From assembly GCA_003648395.1 (NCBI GenBank), contig QMPB01000022.1, positions 1 to 17,938 on the forward strand: a stretch of DNA of 17,938 nt, in the 5' to 3' direction. Of the stretch, positions 17,876 through 17,938 are shown one piece after another. A program made the translations under genes and the position numbers. Position 1 is the stretch's first letter, and each line of letters begins with the position of its first letter. This stretch comes from Bacteroidota bacterium (GTDB lineage Bacteria; Bacteroidota; Bacteroidia; Bacteroidales; UBA1556). The notes below the pieces were generated by a model, which saw nothing but the letters and a program-made list of their open reading frames with translations, had not been told where the DNA came from and made no database searches.

Positions 17876-17926
17876 GACCCTGAAAGGGTCAAATACGAAT
17901 AACCATGGGCGAAGTCCCATGGTTAT
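17876..17926. repeat. Two adjacent hairpins, probable dispersed palindromic repeat
   Basis: First a 6-bp hairpin GACCCT-GAA-AGGGTC (17876-17890), then an 11-bp hairpin with arms ATAACCATGGG (17899-17909) and CCCATGGTTAT (17916-17926) and a 6-base loop. Neither is followed by a T run, so they are not ordinary terminators. The flanking 17736-17875 is plain A/T-rich DNA with no gene that I can support. The element may continue past the window end. Confidence 0.7.
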
Positions 17927-17938
17927 GAATACTAATTC

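Overview
The window looks like chromosomal DNA from a Bacteroidota bacterium (Bacteroidetes), most plausibly an anaerobic or facultative member of the Bacteroidales or a related order; the placement below phylum is inference. The support is: strong AT richness; start codons preceded by A/T-rich DNA with no Shine-Dalgarno sequence; several exact matches to the phylum's -7 promoter box TAnnTTTG; zinc-free ribosomal proteins L36 and S4; an L17 with a long charged tail; and typical phylum families (DUF2851, TlpA-type lipoprotein with a DUF4369-like N-terminus, FloA/NfeD, fused KorA, LuxE-like acyl-protein synthetase).

Layout. 1-3304 is the distal part of the ribosomal alpha operon (infA end, rpmJ, rpsM, rpsK, rpsD, rpoA, rplQ), closed by a strong terminator at 3329-3360. 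3414-6121 holds enolase and, 2 bases later, a thioredoxin-fold lipoprotein, closed by a terminator at 6167-6206. 6223-7491 is a DUF2851 gene, convergent with a two-gene minus-strand operon (two-TM potassium channel with RCK domains, then a hotdog thioesterase; 9021-7496). 9145-10630 is nfeD-floA, separated from a convergent Crp/Fnr regulator (11402-10710) by a near-perfect bidirectional terminator. recR and a small 2[4Fe-4S] ferredoxin follow on the minus strand. The ferredoxin is divergent from korA-korB (13008-15877), a 2-oxoacid:ferredoxin oxidoreductase for which it is a plausible electron acceptor. After the kor terminator comes a 271-base gap with unusual GC-richer repeats, then a minus-strand lipoprotein and a divergent LuxE-like gene that share a 57-base promoter region. 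The last 60 bases carry two adjacent hairpins that look like a dispersed repeat.

Most of the window is housekeeping. I see no transposase, CRISPR array, phage gene, tRNA, rRNA or obvious new multi-gene system. The points most worth a second look are the Fnr-like regulator that keeps three of four FNR-type cluster cysteines, the inverted repeat at the korA promoter, the back-to-back -7 boxes at 16698-16713, and the repeat elements at 15957-16140 and 17876-17926.
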